Shown here: piece after piece, positions 21,093 through 29,443 of the stretch | How the letters are laid out: every line of letters begins with the position of its first letter | How positions within the stretch are numbered: the stretch's first letter is position 1 | Source of the DNA: an uncultured Aliiroseovarius sp. | GTDB lineage: Bacteria; Pseudomonadota; Alphaproteobacteria; Rhodobacterales; Rhodobacteraceae | Length of the DNA stretch: 64,000 nucleotides | Direction: 5' to 3' | Assembly: GCF_947492455.1 (NCBI RefSeq) | Contig: NZ_CANLNB010000003.1 | Coordinates: 124,001-188,000 of the forward strand | The notes under the pieces: model-generated | The model's database searches: none | What the model was told of the DNA's origin: nothing | What the model saw: only the letters and a program-made list of their open reading frames with translations | Position numbers and translations under genes: made by a program

Positions 21093-22268
21093 ATGAAAAA
21101 AGTTGTAGGTCTTGATCCAACTCTGGCGGCTGGCATTGCGCTTGCTTTGGCTGCAGTGGCGGGACTTGTGTTTGAGAATACGCCGGCGTTGCAGCCCTAC
21201 TACGATGCGATGCTGACAACGAAAGCCACCTGGGCGATCGGAGAGCTTGCGGTTTCGAAGCCTTTGATCTTGTGGATCAATGACGGGCTTATGGCGGTGT
21301 TTTTCCTGCTGGTCGCGCTGGAAATCAAACGCGAGATCAAAGAGGGCAGCCTGTCCAGTTGGCGACAGGCTTCTCTGCCCGTGTATGGTGCCATCGGCGG
21401 CATCACGATGCCCGCGCTGATTTTTCTGGGCGTGGTCGGGATTGATAGCCTTGAGGCGCAGGGCTGGGCCATTCCGGCGGCGACGGACATCGCATTTGCG
21501 CTGGGGGTGCTCAGCCTGTTCGGAGATCGCGTGCCCAGTCATCTGAAGACCTTCCTGTTAACCTTGGCGGTGGTCGATGACCTTGCGGCGATCGTGATCA
21601 TCGCGCTGTTCTACACGTCCAACCTGTCGCTCTATGCGCTGTCAATTGCTGCGCTTTGCCTCAGCGCGCTGGCCGTGATGAACCTGCGCGGCGTGTCCAA
21701 CCTGACGGCGTATCTGCTGGTCGGCTTCATCTTGTGGCTGGCGGTTCTGAAATCCGGCGTGCATGCCACGCTTGCGGGTGTGGCGCTGGGCTTTGCGATC
21801 CCGCTGGTGCCAAACGCGAAGGGTACGTCCCTTGCAAAAGGGCTAGAACATGATCTGCACCCAATCGTCAGTTTCGCGATCCTGCCGCTGTTTGCGTTCG
21901 GAAATGCCGGCGTGCCGCTGGCTGGGCTATCGTTGGAGACACTGATGGCGCCGTTGACGTTGGCGGTGGCTCTGGGGCTGTTCTTTGGCAACCAGATTGG
22001 CATTGTGGGCATGGTTTTTGTGGCCGAGCGCACGGGCCTGTCGAAACGCGCGGATGGGGTGACGTGGCCGATGATCTATGGGCTGGCTTGCCTTGCCGGG
22101 ATCGGCTTCACCATGTCGTTGTTTATCGGCGGTCTGGCCTTTGACACGGTTGAGAAGCAGAACATGGTGCGTCTGGGCGTTCTGACTGGATCATTGATGT
22201 CCGCGCTTTACGGCTCGTTGGTGTTGCTCACTGCAACGTCAGCGCGCGCTACCCAACAAGCATCTTAA
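21093..22268 (+). CDS. nhaA: Na+/H+ antiporter NhaA
   Basis: Exports Na+ in exchange for protons across the inner membrane. The 391-residue protein has about twelve spans. Family hallmarks are LWINDGLMAVFFLLVALEIKREI, WAIPAATDIAFALGVLSLFGDRVP with the TDIAF core, and LAVVDDLAAIVIIALFYT containing the paired aspartates that bind Na+/H+. Its 3' end overlaps the end of the convergent GntR gene by about 20 bp. Confidence 0.96.
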   Translation: MKKVVGLDPTLAAGIALALAAVAGLVFENTPALQPYYDAMLTTKATWAIGELAVSKPLILWINDGLMAVFFLLVALEIKREIKEGSLSSWRQASLPVYGAIGGITMPALIFLGVVGIDSLEAQGWAIPAATDIAFALGVLSLFGDRVPSHLKTFLLTLAVVDDLAAIVIIALFYTSNLSLYALSIAALCLSALAVMNLRGVSNLTAYLLVGFILWLAVLKSGVHATLAGVALGFAIPLVPNAKGTSLAKGLEHDLHPIVSFAILPLFAFGNAGVPLAGLSLETLMAPLTLAVALGLFFGNQIGIVGMVFVAERTGLSKRADGVTWPMIYGLACLAGIGFTMSLFIGGLAFDTVEKQNMVRLGVLTGSLMSALYGSLVLLTATSARATQQAS

Positions 22269-22899
22269 GGCCTTGCGTCACGTCGGTGCGGACCGCCAGC
22301 CGAAGCGCTGGTTCGTCCCCGGCGGCGAGGGCGGACAGGATCATGCGGTGGTGGCGCTGCAGGTCCGTGCGCTGGCCGCTTGCATAGAGCGCGCGCATGG
22401 TGGGGCCAAGCTGCAGCCAGACGGTTTCAGCCATCGCCAGGATCGCCGGGGCCTGCGCGCGCAGATAGATGGTGCGGTGGAACTCCAGATTGGTACGCAG
22501 ATAGCCGCTAGCGTCCTGGTTGGCGACGCATTCCGACACGCGGGCGTTGATGGCGCGCAGGCGGTCGATCAGGGTCATATGGGCGCGGGGCAGGGCGCGG
22601 GCGGCCAGCTCGGGCTCTAGCAGGGCGCGCAGGGCCGTCAGCTCTTCAATCCGTTCAGCCGTCAGGTCCGGTGCCGTCACCCGGCCTGAACTGGACAGGG
22701 TCAGCGCGCCTTCTGCTGCCAGCCTGCGTACCGCCTCGCGTGCGGGGGTCATCGAGACGTCGTATTCCGCGCCGATCCCCCGGATGGTCAGGCTCTCGCC
22801 CGGGTCCAGCTCGCCATGCATGATGCGGGTGCGCAGGTGGCGGTAAACCCGCTCGTGCGCGCTGGTATTGTCCGAGGTTGGGCGAATTTGGCTTTGCAT
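22249..22899 (-). CDS. GntR/FCD-family regulator, candidate TCA-cycle regulator
   Basis: A 216-residue transcription factor. The N-terminal winged helix (VYRHLRTRIMHGELDPGESLTIRGIGAEYDVSMTPAREAVRRL, shown here by position about 22-65) is GntR-type. The C-terminal FCD ligand domain includes the metal-ligand pattern D/H in LRTNLEFHRTIY and LQRHHRMILSAL. ATG 22899 is preferred; TGTGATCACA lies ten bases upstream, so it probably represses itself. The same operator precedes sdhC and sucC. In Rhodobacter a regulator named AkgR controls central carbon genes; this gene could be its counterpart, but that identity is not proven here. Confidence 0.85.
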   Translation of the reverse strand: MQSQIRPTSDNTSAHERVYRHLRTRIMHGELDPGESLTIRGIGAEYDVSMTPAREAVRRLAAEGALTLSSSGRVTAPDLTAERIEELTALRALLEPELAARALPRAHMTLIDRLRAINARVSECVANQDASGYLRTNLEFHRTIYLRAQAPAILAMAETVWLQLGPTMRALYASGQRTDLQRHHRMILSALAAGDEPALRLAVRTDVTQGLKMLVG

Positions 22900-22908
22900 G
22901 CGGGTAAT

Positions 22909-22918
22909 TGTGATCACA
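22909..22918. promoter_or_regulatory. TGTGATCACA operator at the GntR start
   Basis: Exact copy of the palindrome found in pairs before sdhC and sucC, placed ten bases before the GntR start codon. Its position would block transcription or translation initiation, consistent with autoregulation. Confidence 0.65.
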
Positions 22919-22931
22919 AATCCCTGAGGCG

Positions 22932-23663
22932 TCAATCGCGAAAGCGATAGCGGTGTAAATCTGCCCCGTGATCCTTCAGCCATTTTCGTGGCGCTTGGTA
23001 GCCGGGAAAGATCGCCTCGACCTGCGCCCAGAAGGCGCGAGAATGGTCCATGTGGACCAGATGTGCGACCTCATGGGCGGCGACATAGTCCAGCACCTCG
23101 GGCGGGGCCATGATCAGGCGCCAAGAATAGCTGAGATTGCCACGCGAGCTGCACGACCCCCAGCGCGAGCGGGTGTCGCGCAAGGTGATGCGCCCATAGT
23201 CACGCCCAACCTTTGCCGCATAGGTGTCGCTGGCAGCCACCAGCGCCGCGCGGGCGGCTTCTTTCAAGAAGGCCTCGGCCCGGATCGCGTCGCGGTCGGG
23301 GGATTGCGGGGGCAGCAGCATGCGATCGCCCGCAACTTTGACCACCCGCGCCTGACCGCGCGCCAGCGTCACGCTCTGTCCGCGAAAGGGCAGGGTCGAG
23401 CCGATACCCGGAACCTCGCTGGGGGCCGTCTGGGCCAGATGCCCCCGGATCCAGTCCAGACGCTCTTTCGCAAATTGGATGGCCTCGTCCTTGTTCGCCC
23501 CATGCGGGGCGGTCAGCGTCACGCGCCCATCCAGCCGGGACACCCGCAACGACAGCCTGCGCGCCCGTTTCGACGCCCGTAATTCGATCACAACCGGATC
23601 CGCCGCCCCCAATGTCAGGGTGGTGTTCTCGGTCAGCCGATTGCGTGAATTTCGAAACAACAT
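22932..23663 (-). CDS. YgjP/SprT-type zinc metallopeptidase-like protein
   Basis: A 243-residue protein of the YgjP (DUF45) group. VAAHEVAHLVHMDHSRAFW carries the HExxH zinc motif with a downstream His, and RDTRSRWGSCSSRGNLSYSWRLIMAP is the conserved block preceding it in the family. No signal peptide, so cytoplasmic. Family members are assumed to be metal-dependent hydrolases; the substrate is unknown. The start at 23663 is chosen over the longer frame because conservation-like sequence begins there and AAGG sits just upstream. Confidence 0.85.
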   Translation of the reverse strand: MLFRNSRNRLTENTTLTLGAADPVVIELRASKRARRLSLRVSRLDGRVTLTAPHGANKDEAIQFAKERLDWIRGHLAQTAPSEVPGIGSTLPFRGQSVTLARGQARVVKVAGDRMLLPPQSPDRDAIRAEAFLKEAARAALVAASDTYAAKVGRDYGRITLRDTRSRWGSCSSRGNLSYSWRLIMAPPEVLDYVAAHEVAHLVHMDHSRAFWAQVEAIFPGYQAPRKWLKDHGADLHRYRFRD

Positions 23664-23789
23664 GCCCTTCAATGCGGCTTGAATCCGTCCAACGTCAACC
23701 CTTCCCTGCAAAAGGCTTTGACACCTATGCTGCATTGTGGCAGTTGCCTGAAATCTCAGACGAGTCAGTACGAACGGAAAGGGTTTCCT

Positions 23790-24110
23790 ATGCCCAAAGC
23801 TGAATGGGGCGTCAAACGTGTATGCCCGACGACCGGAAAACGCTTTTACGACCTGAACGCCGATCCGGTGGTCAGCCCCTATACGGGTGAGGTCGTGAAC
23901 CTGGACACCGGTAAAGGGTCGCGCACGATGGTTGCCGACAAAGAAGACAAAGCAGTCATGAAGGACGATCTGGTCGACGACGCAGATGCAGTTCTGGAAG
24001 ATGACGACGCATCCGATGTTGATCTGGGCGATGATGTTCTGGACGACGACGATGACGAAGAAGTGTCGCTGGACGAAATCGCGGACATGCCCGCGAACGA
24101 CGACGAATAA
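23790..24110 (+). CDS. TIGR02300-like protein with acidic C-terminal tail
   Basis: A 106-residue protein. The N-terminal part (MPKAEWGVKRVCPTTGKRFYDL, then PVVSPYTGEVV) is the short conserved domain I associate with the TIGR02300 family of alphaproteobacteria; its TCP-type cysteine is single here (VCPTTGK). Residues about 55-106 are almost wholly Asp/Glu with Ala/Val, giving an intrinsically disordered, strongly acidic tail. It precedes the tRNA-Ala gene. The ATG at 23790 has AAAGGG upstream. Function unknown. Confidence 0.85.
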   Translation: MPKAEWGVKRVCPTTGKRFYDLNADPVVSPYTGEVVNLDTGKGSRTMVADKEDKAVMKDDLVDDADAVLEDDDASDVDLGDDVLDDDDDEEVSLDEIADMPANDDE

Positions 24111-24208
24111 GCGTCAAAGATTTTTTGCAAAGGCGCATTTTTTGGGTTGAACCCCTCCGCGCCTTTGCATAAATACCGCGCACAGGCAGCGGCATAGCTG
24201 TCAAGGTT

Positions 24209-24403
<195 letters not shown>

Positions 24404-24503
24404 TGCGCAGCTGCTCGAAGTGCCGTTGATATGGCTTTTGCACGAGCGGAAACCGTTTCGTCGGCAATTGAAGCCAGCACAAAGGGATTGATGCAATCGC
24501 CAC

Positions 24504-25157
24504 CTACATGGCTGCCAGTGTATGCTCCAAGCCGTTGCGAATATGCTCTTCTAGCAACTGTTTGGCTTTGCGCGCATCCCTTGCAAGCGCTGCGTCAAAC
24601 ATGGCCTTGTGTTCAGCCGCGGCTTCCTCGCCGCGATAGGTTAGGACCAGCATCTGATAGCGCAGGTACTTGTCGTAAAGTGTCGAGTGGAGCGAGAGCA
24701 GGTTTTTGGAATTGCAGGCTTCGATCATGGCCAGGTGGAATTCCCAGTCATATCGTTTCCACATTTCTTTCTCGGAATGATCGCCGGCTAGCATGCGTTG
24801 TTCCATCAGGTGCAGCTTGTGATGGGCTGCAACCAGATTGCCTTCCCAGTCGGTGTCTCCGTTCTGGATCGACTGTTCAAGCGCATGACATTCCAACAGC
24901 ACGCGCAGCTCGGTGATTTCGATCAGGTCTTCGCGGGACACGGGCGTCACAAAGAAGCCGCGTTGTTCCGGCGCTTCAACGAATCCTTCGCTAGCGAGAC
25001 GGTTAAGCGTTTCGCGCAGCGTTGATGAACTGGCCGAATAGCGCTGCTTTAGCGCCTCAAGCTTCAGCTTCGCGCCTGGATTCAACTCGCCGAAAATGAT
25101 GTCGTGCTTGATGCGCTGGTAGGTGCTCGATCCGACAGTGGCGAATTGTTTGTTCAT
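24504..25157 (-). CDS. GntR/FCD-family regulator of the island catabolic genes
   Basis: A 217-residue regulator with the GntR helix-turn-helix (KLKLEALKQRYSASSSTLRETLNRLASEGF) and an FCD domain with helices carrying DWEFHLAMIEACNS and EHIRNGLEHTL. Earlier in-frame ATGs exist (25184, 25196, 25226); I choose 25157 because GGAT sits eight bases before it. It is divergent from the first oxidoreductase, with AATATCAGATATT in the shared intergenic region and two more copies within the island. It probably represses the cluster until a pathway intermediate binds; this is inference from context. Confidence 0.85.
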   Translation of the reverse strand: MNKQFATVGSSTYQRIKHDIIFGELNPGAKLKLEALKQRYSASSSTLRETLNRLASEGFVEAPEQRGFFVTPVSREDLIEITELRVLLECHALEQSIQNGDTDWEGNLVAAHHKLHLMEQRMLAGDHSEKEMWKRYDWEFHLAMIEACNSKNLLSLHSTLYDKYLRYQMLVLTYRGEEAAAEHKAMFDAALARDARKAKQLLEEHIRNGLEHTLAAM

Positions 25158-25245
25158 TTTTTTATCCGGTTTTTTTTGCTTTTCCATTTTTAATACCATT
25201 TTGAGGATATGGTCACAATAACTCAATAAATCCGTTAAAACAAAA

Positions 25246-25258
25246 AATATCAGATATT
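25246..25258. promoter_or_regulatory. AATATCAGATATT operator between gntR and the oxidoreductase
   Basis: Perfect odd palindrome of 13 bp in the divergent intergenic region (25158-25363). Identical copies occur at 26450 and 36089, each in front of another transcription unit of the island, and the exact word is not noted elsewhere in the window. Confidence 0.7.
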
Positions 25259-25363
25259 ATTGCAAATCGCGCCGGCGCCCCCTAGGGTGATGTGACGACG
25301 CCGGCGACTCTGTCCGGTTAATGAAATTCAGGCGCGCCTGCGCCTCTAGGGGGGACTGTCCCG

Positions 25364-26449
25364 GTGGAGACTGTTCAAATTGCAATCGCTGGGGTGGGTT
25401 TGGTTGGCCGACGTCACGCGGATGCCATCAATCAACTGAAACACGTGACCCTGTCCGGGGTGGTGGATCCTAGCGCGGAAGGGCGCGCCTTCGCGCAGGA
25501 CAGGGGCGTTCCGTGCTTTGACACGCTGGAAGAGCTGTTTGCCGCGCAAACGCCAGACGGGCTTGTTCTGGCAACGCCCACGCCGCTTCATGTGGCGCAG
25601 GGGCTTGAAGCGGTGCGCCACGGTTGCCCGGTATTGATCGAAAAGCCCTTAGCGACCTCGGCCCGTGAAGCGCGGACGCTTGTTGAGCAGGCAGAAGATA
25701 AGGATGTGCCCATTCTTGTCGGCCACCACCGCCGTCACAACCCGCTGATCCGCAAGGCGCACGAAGTTGTCTCGGATGGAGGGATCGGCGAGGTGCGCGC
25801 GGTGCATGTCAATTGCTGGTTCTACAAGCCCGACCATTATTTCGATGAAGCGCCTTGGCGCAAAAAGGCGGGGGCGGGACCGATCTCGGTCAACCTGGCG
25901 CATGATGTGGATCTGATTCGCCACCTGTGCGGCGAGGTTCAAAGCGTCCAAGCGCAGTCTGCGCCGTCGATGCGTGGGTTCGAGAATGAAGACGTCGCCG
26001 CCGCAGTTCTTCGGTTCGAGAATGGCGCGATTGGCACCATCACGGTGTCCGACAGCATCGTGTCACCCTGGAGCTGGGAGTTGACCTCGAACGAGTACCC
26101 GATTTACCCGCCGACGCCCGAGAGCTGCTATATGATTGGTGGCGCGCATGGATCGCTGTCTGTCCCCGATTTGCGTCTCTGGAAACATCAGGATGGGAAG
26201 CGCGATTGGTGGACGCCGATTGCGGCGACGACACTGATCCGCGAGGCGTCGGATCCACTGGTCAACCAGATGCATCATTTCGCGGATGTCATCGCCGGAC
26301 GGGCCGAGCCGCTGGTGTCAGGACGCGAGGGTTTGCGCACCCTGAAAGTGCTGGAAGCCATCCAAGCGGCCTGCAAAACCGGCGAAATCGTCGAAATTCA
26401 CCCCGGTCAAGATATTGAAATCGAACGGGAATACTCTGCTGCAGGATAA
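25364..26449 (+). CDS. Gfo/Idh/MocA family NAD(P)-dependent oxidoreductase A
   Basis: A 361-residue dehydrogenase. The N-terminal Rossmann motif is IAGVGLVGRRHADAI and the family lysine motif is VLIEKPLATSAREA. The C-terminal domain carries NLAHDVDLIRHLCGEV, where Asp/His are the usual active-site positions. The family oxidises or isomerises polyols, inositols and sugar derivatives. GTG start with AGGGGGGA eight bases upstream. It is the first gene of the plus-strand island genes and is separated from dctP by a gap that holds an operator copy. Confidence 0.88.
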   Translation: METVQIAIAGVGLVGRRHADAINQLKHVTLSGVVDPSAEGRAFAQDRGVPCFDTLEELFAAQTPDGLVLATPTPLHVAQGLEAVRHGCPVLIEKPLATSAREARTLVEQAEDKDVPILVGHHRRHNPLIRKAHEVVSDGGIGEVRAVHVNCWFYKPDHYFDEAPWRKKAGAGPISVNLAHDVDLIRHLCGEVQSVQAQSAPSMRGFENEDVAAAVLRFENGAIGTITVSDSIVSPWSWELTSNEYPIYPPTPESCYMIGGAHGSLSVPDLRLWKHQDGKRDWWTPIAATTLIREASDPLVNQMHHFADVIAGRAEPLVSGREGLRTLKVLEAIQAACKTGEIVEIHPGQDIEIEREYSAAG

Positions 26450-26543
26450 AATATCAGATATTTTGCAAAAAATATTGCAAAATATCCAAAATCAGGCAAA
26501 CTTACGATCGAGCTGATCAATGCGATATTCAGGGAGGAAAATC
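26450..26543 (+). promoter_or_regulatory. Operator and promoter region for the TRAP/quiC operon
   Basis: AATATCAGATATT (26450-26462) overlaps the end of the oxidoreductase stop region, followed by an AT-rich stretch with TTGCAAAAAATATTGCAAAATATCC. The AT-rich run in a GC-rich context is promoter-like. GGGAGG directly before the dctP ATG is its ribosome site. Confidence 0.65.
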
Positions 26544-27557
26544 ATGATCACCAAACTTACACGCCGCGCGGCGATTTCTGCCATCGTAGCGGCAGGCGTT
26601 GTTGCTGGCACGTCGGGTGCGAGCTTCGCAGACGACAAAGTCCAACTGCGTTTGGCCACTTCGGGTTCGGAAACGGACCAGCGTTCGGTCGCCATGGCCG
26701 AGGTCTTTGGCCCGATGGTTGCAGATTTTGCGGACTATCAGCCCAGCTATAACGGTACCATTTTCGCCCAAGGCACCGAGCTTGACGCGATCTCGCGCGG
26801 GAACCTTGAGATGTCGATCGCCTCGGCACAGGAACTTGCACAGTTCTTCCCCGAGTTCTCGATCTTCGCGACCGGCTATGTCCATCAGGACGCTGCCCAC
26901 CAGGTTGCAGTGTTCAACGACCCGCTGATGGATCCGTTCAAAGCGAAAGTTGAAGACGAGCTGGGCATCAAACTGCTGTCCGTTATGTATTTGGGCCGTC
27001 GTCAGGTGAACCTGCGCCAGTCGAAAGACGAGCTGACCGTCATGACCCCGGCAGACCTTGCAGGTGTTAACCTGCGTATGCCGGGCACGGATGCGTGGCA
27101 GTTCCTGGGTGCCGCACTGGGCGCCGCGCCCACGCCGATGGCGTTCTCGGAAGTCTATACTGGTCTGTCAACCGGTGCTGTAGATGGCCAAGACAACCCG
27201 CTGCCGACCGTTGTGGACAAGAAGTTCTACGAGGTAACCAAGCAGATCGTTCTGACCTCGCACCTTGTTGACCTAAACTATATCGCGATCTCGAAAGCGG
27301 TATGGGATGGTATGACTGCTGACCAGCAGGCCACCGTACAGAAAGCCGCTGATGCTGCTGCCGAAAGCGGTCGCCAGAAGCAGCTGGAGCTGGAAGGCAG
27401 CCTGGTGGCCTTCCTGGAAGAGCAGGGCATGTCGGTTTACGAACCTGATCTGGAAGCCTTCCGCACTCACGTGCAGGCACAGTATGTTGGGTCCGAGTTC
27501 GCTGCCAGCTGGCCTGAAGGCGTGCTTGAGAAAATCAACGCACTGGGCGCCAAGTAA
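26544..27557 (+). CDS. dctP: TRAP transporter solute-binding protein DctP
   Basis: Periplasmic receptor of 337 residues for a carboxylate-type solute. It begins with a twin-basic signal peptide, MITKLTRRAAISAIVAAGVVAGTSGASFADD (cleavage after SFA). The family features VNLRMPGTDAWQFLGAALGAAPTPMAFSEVYTGLSTGAVDGQDNPLPTV include the conserved arginine that pairs with the substrate carboxylate (NLRMPG). It is followed by the small and large membrane subunits, making a complete tripartite system. Substrate binding is not readable from sequence, but the neighbours suggest an oxygen-rich cyclic or sugar acid. Confidence 0.93.
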   Translation: MITKLTRRAAISAIVAAGVVAGTSGASFADDKVQLRLATSGSETDQRSVAMAEVFGPMVADFADYQPSYNGTIFAQGTELDAISRGNLEMSIASAQELAQFFPEFSIFATGYVHQDAAHQVAVFNDPLMDPFKAKVEDELGIKLLSVMYLGRRQVNLRQSKDELTVMTPADLAGVNLRMPGTDAWQFLGAALGAAPTPMAFSEVYTGLSTGAVDGQDNPLPTVVDKKFYEVTKQIVLTSHLVDLNYIAISKAVWDGMTADQQATVQKAADAAAESGRQKQLELEGSLVAFLEEQGMSVYEPDLEAFRTHVQAQYVGSEFAASWPEGVLEKINALGAK

Positions 27558-27584
27558 GCCAAACTGACAAGAGGGAGAACGACA

Positions 27585-28151
27585 ATGGAGAAAGCCTTCA
27601 AGTGGTTCTCCCGTCTTGCAGAAGCGATTGCCGGCGGCTTGCTGGCGGCAATCTTCCTAACCTTTCTTCTACAGATCGCGCTGAGATACCTGTTCACGCC
27701 CGCTGGCTGGACGTTGGAGCTGATCGGTATCCTGTGGGTCTGGGTGATCTTCTTCAGCTGCGCCTTCGTGGTGCGCGAACAAGATCAGGTAAAATTCGAC
27801 ATCATCTATCTGTCGGTCAGCAGACCGGTGCGTCGGGTCTTTGCGCTTATCTCGGCTGTCGCACTGGTGGTCGGGATGCTCTACACGCTTCTTCCGACAT
27901 TGGACTACATCGACTGGATGAAAATCCGGAAGACCTCGACCGTGCGTAACCCATTTACGGGCAACAAGATCCCCCTTCGCGATGTCTTCTCGATCTACGG
28001 CGTCTTCATCGTTGCGATCGCCGCCCGCTACGCGTGGCAGTTCGTCGACACACTCCGCAACGGACCGCCCAAAACCGAGCTGGAACTGGCCGTCGAGGCG
28101 CTTCACGAGGCTGAAGCCGCAGAGAATTCCCAAGAGGATGCAAACAAATGA
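27585..28151 (+). CDS. dctQ: TRAP transporter small membrane subunit DctQ
   Basis: A 188-residue protein with four hydrophobic spans (from AEAIAGGLLAAIFLTFLLQIALRYLF to FSIYGVFIVAIAARYAWQFV) and the family segment LELIGILWVWVIFFSCAFVVREQDQVKFDI. The C-terminal tail is acidic. GAGGGAG ribosome site; its stop overlaps the dctM start (ATGA-type). Confidence 0.92.
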   Translation: MEKAFKWFSRLAEAIAGGLLAAIFLTFLLQIALRYLFTPAGWTLELIGILWVWVIFFSCAFVVREQDQVKFDIIYLSVSRPVRRVFALISAVALVVGMLYTLLPTLDYIDWMKIRKTSTVRNPFTGNKIPLRDVFSIYGVFIVAIAARYAWQFVDTLRNGPPKTELELAVEALHEAEAAENSQEDANK

Positions 28152-29443
28152 GCTTTGAGCTGATTTCCCTTCTTGTCACCCTCTTCTTCTTGGCAGGGAT
28201 TGGCACACCGATCGGGTATTCGATCTTGCTGGCATCTGTTGTCTATCTGGGTGTCGCAGGGCTGGACGTGGCTTTGGCGGGCGAGAAAATCCTGCAGGGC
28301 TTCTATCGCAGCACCATTCTGTTGGCCGTGCCGCTGTTTATCGTCGCCGCCAATATCATGAATGCCGGGTCGATCACCGACCGCCTTCTGAACTTCTGTG
28401 TCGCGGCTGTTGGACGCTTTAAGGGTGGCCTAGGGCATGTGAACGTCGTGGCGTCCCTTATCTTCTCGGGCATGTCTGGATCTGCCGTCGCGGATGCTGC
28501 TGGTATCGGCAAAATCATCATCGAGATGATGACCAAAGGTGACCGGTATCCGCGTGGTTATGCGGCCGCAATCACCGCCGCCACGGCCACGATTGGCCCG
28601 ATTATTCCACCGTCGATCCCCATGGTGCTCTATGCACTTGTGTCCAAGGCCTCCATCGGGTCGCTGTTCTTGGCTGGCATCCTGCCGGGCCTGATCATGG
28701 GCGCGGTGCTGATGGGGATTAACGGCTACCTGGCACGCAAGCGTGACTTCGCGCTGGAAGAGCCTATTCCGCTGCGCGAACTGCCGCGGAAAACGGCGAA
28801 TGCCTTCCCGGCGCTGCTGATGCCCGCCATTCTGCTCTACGGCATTTACGGAGGCGTCACCACGCCAACGGAAGCCGCCGCTGTTGCTGCATTCTATGCG
28901 CTGATGCTGGCCTTCATGTTCTACCGCGCCATTTCACTGGGCAAACTTTATCAGGTGTTCGTGGATAGTGCCCGGTCGTCGGCCTCGGTCGGGATCGTCA
29001 TCGGCGGCGCGTTCATCCTGAACTTCATTGTGATCCAGGAACAAATCCCTCAGGCGATCTCGTCCATGCTGGAAGGCTCGGACATCAGCCCGATCATGTT
29101 CTTGATCTTGGTAAACGTCCTGATCCTGGCGCTGGGTTGTGTCTTGGATGCGACCACCATCATCTTGGTGATCGTCCCGCTGTTCATCCCAACCTGCGAA
29201 GCCTTGGGCATCGACCTTGTCCACTTCGGAGTGCTGGTCGTGGTGAACTCGATGATCGGATTGATTACGCCGCCCTATGGGATCCTGCTCTTTGTGATCA
29301 ACGCGGTCACTGACATCCCGCTGCGTGAAATCATTTCTGAAATCTGGGCCTTCCTGATTGTGCTGGTTCTGGCGCTGATTGCGATGATGCTGCTGCCCGA
29401 CATGATCCTGTGGCTACCGAGGCTCTTTGGATACCAAGGCTAA
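28148..29443 (+). CDS. dctM: TRAP transporter large membrane subunit DctM
   Basis: Sodium-coupled permease subunit of 431 residues with about twelve spans. The family blocks GMSGSAVADAAGIGKIIIEMM and PIIPPSIPMVLYALVSKASIGSLFLAGILPGL are intact, as is GVTTPTEAAAVAAFYALMLAF. It overlaps dctQ by four bases and its TAA shares one base with the ATG of the quiC-like gene, so transport and catabolism are translated together. Confidence 0.95.
   Translation: MSFELISLLVTLFFLAGIGTPIGYSILLASVVYLGVAGLDVALAGEKILQGFYRSTILLAVPLFIVAANIMNAGSITDRLLNFCVAAVGRFKGGLGHVNVVASLIFSGMSGSAVADAAGIGKIIIEMMTKGDRYPRGYAAAITAATATIGPIIPPSIPMVLYALVSKASIGSLFLAGILPGLIMGAVLMGINGYLARKRDFALEEPIPLRELPRKTANAFPALLMPAILLYGIYGGVTTPTEAAAVAAFYALMLAFMFYRAISLGKLYQVFVDSARSSASVGIVIGGAFILNFIVIQEQIPQAISSMLEGSDISPIMFLILVNVLILALGCVLDATTIILVIVPLFIPTCEALGIDLVHFGVLVVVNSMIGLITPPYGILLFVINAVTDIPLREIISEIWAFLIVLVLALIAMMLLPDMILWLPRLFGYQG

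Noticed and set aside
22932-23735. Longer start for the YgjP-like protein at 23735
   Set aside because: The extra 24 residues do not look like the family and have no ribosome site; 23663 is preferred.
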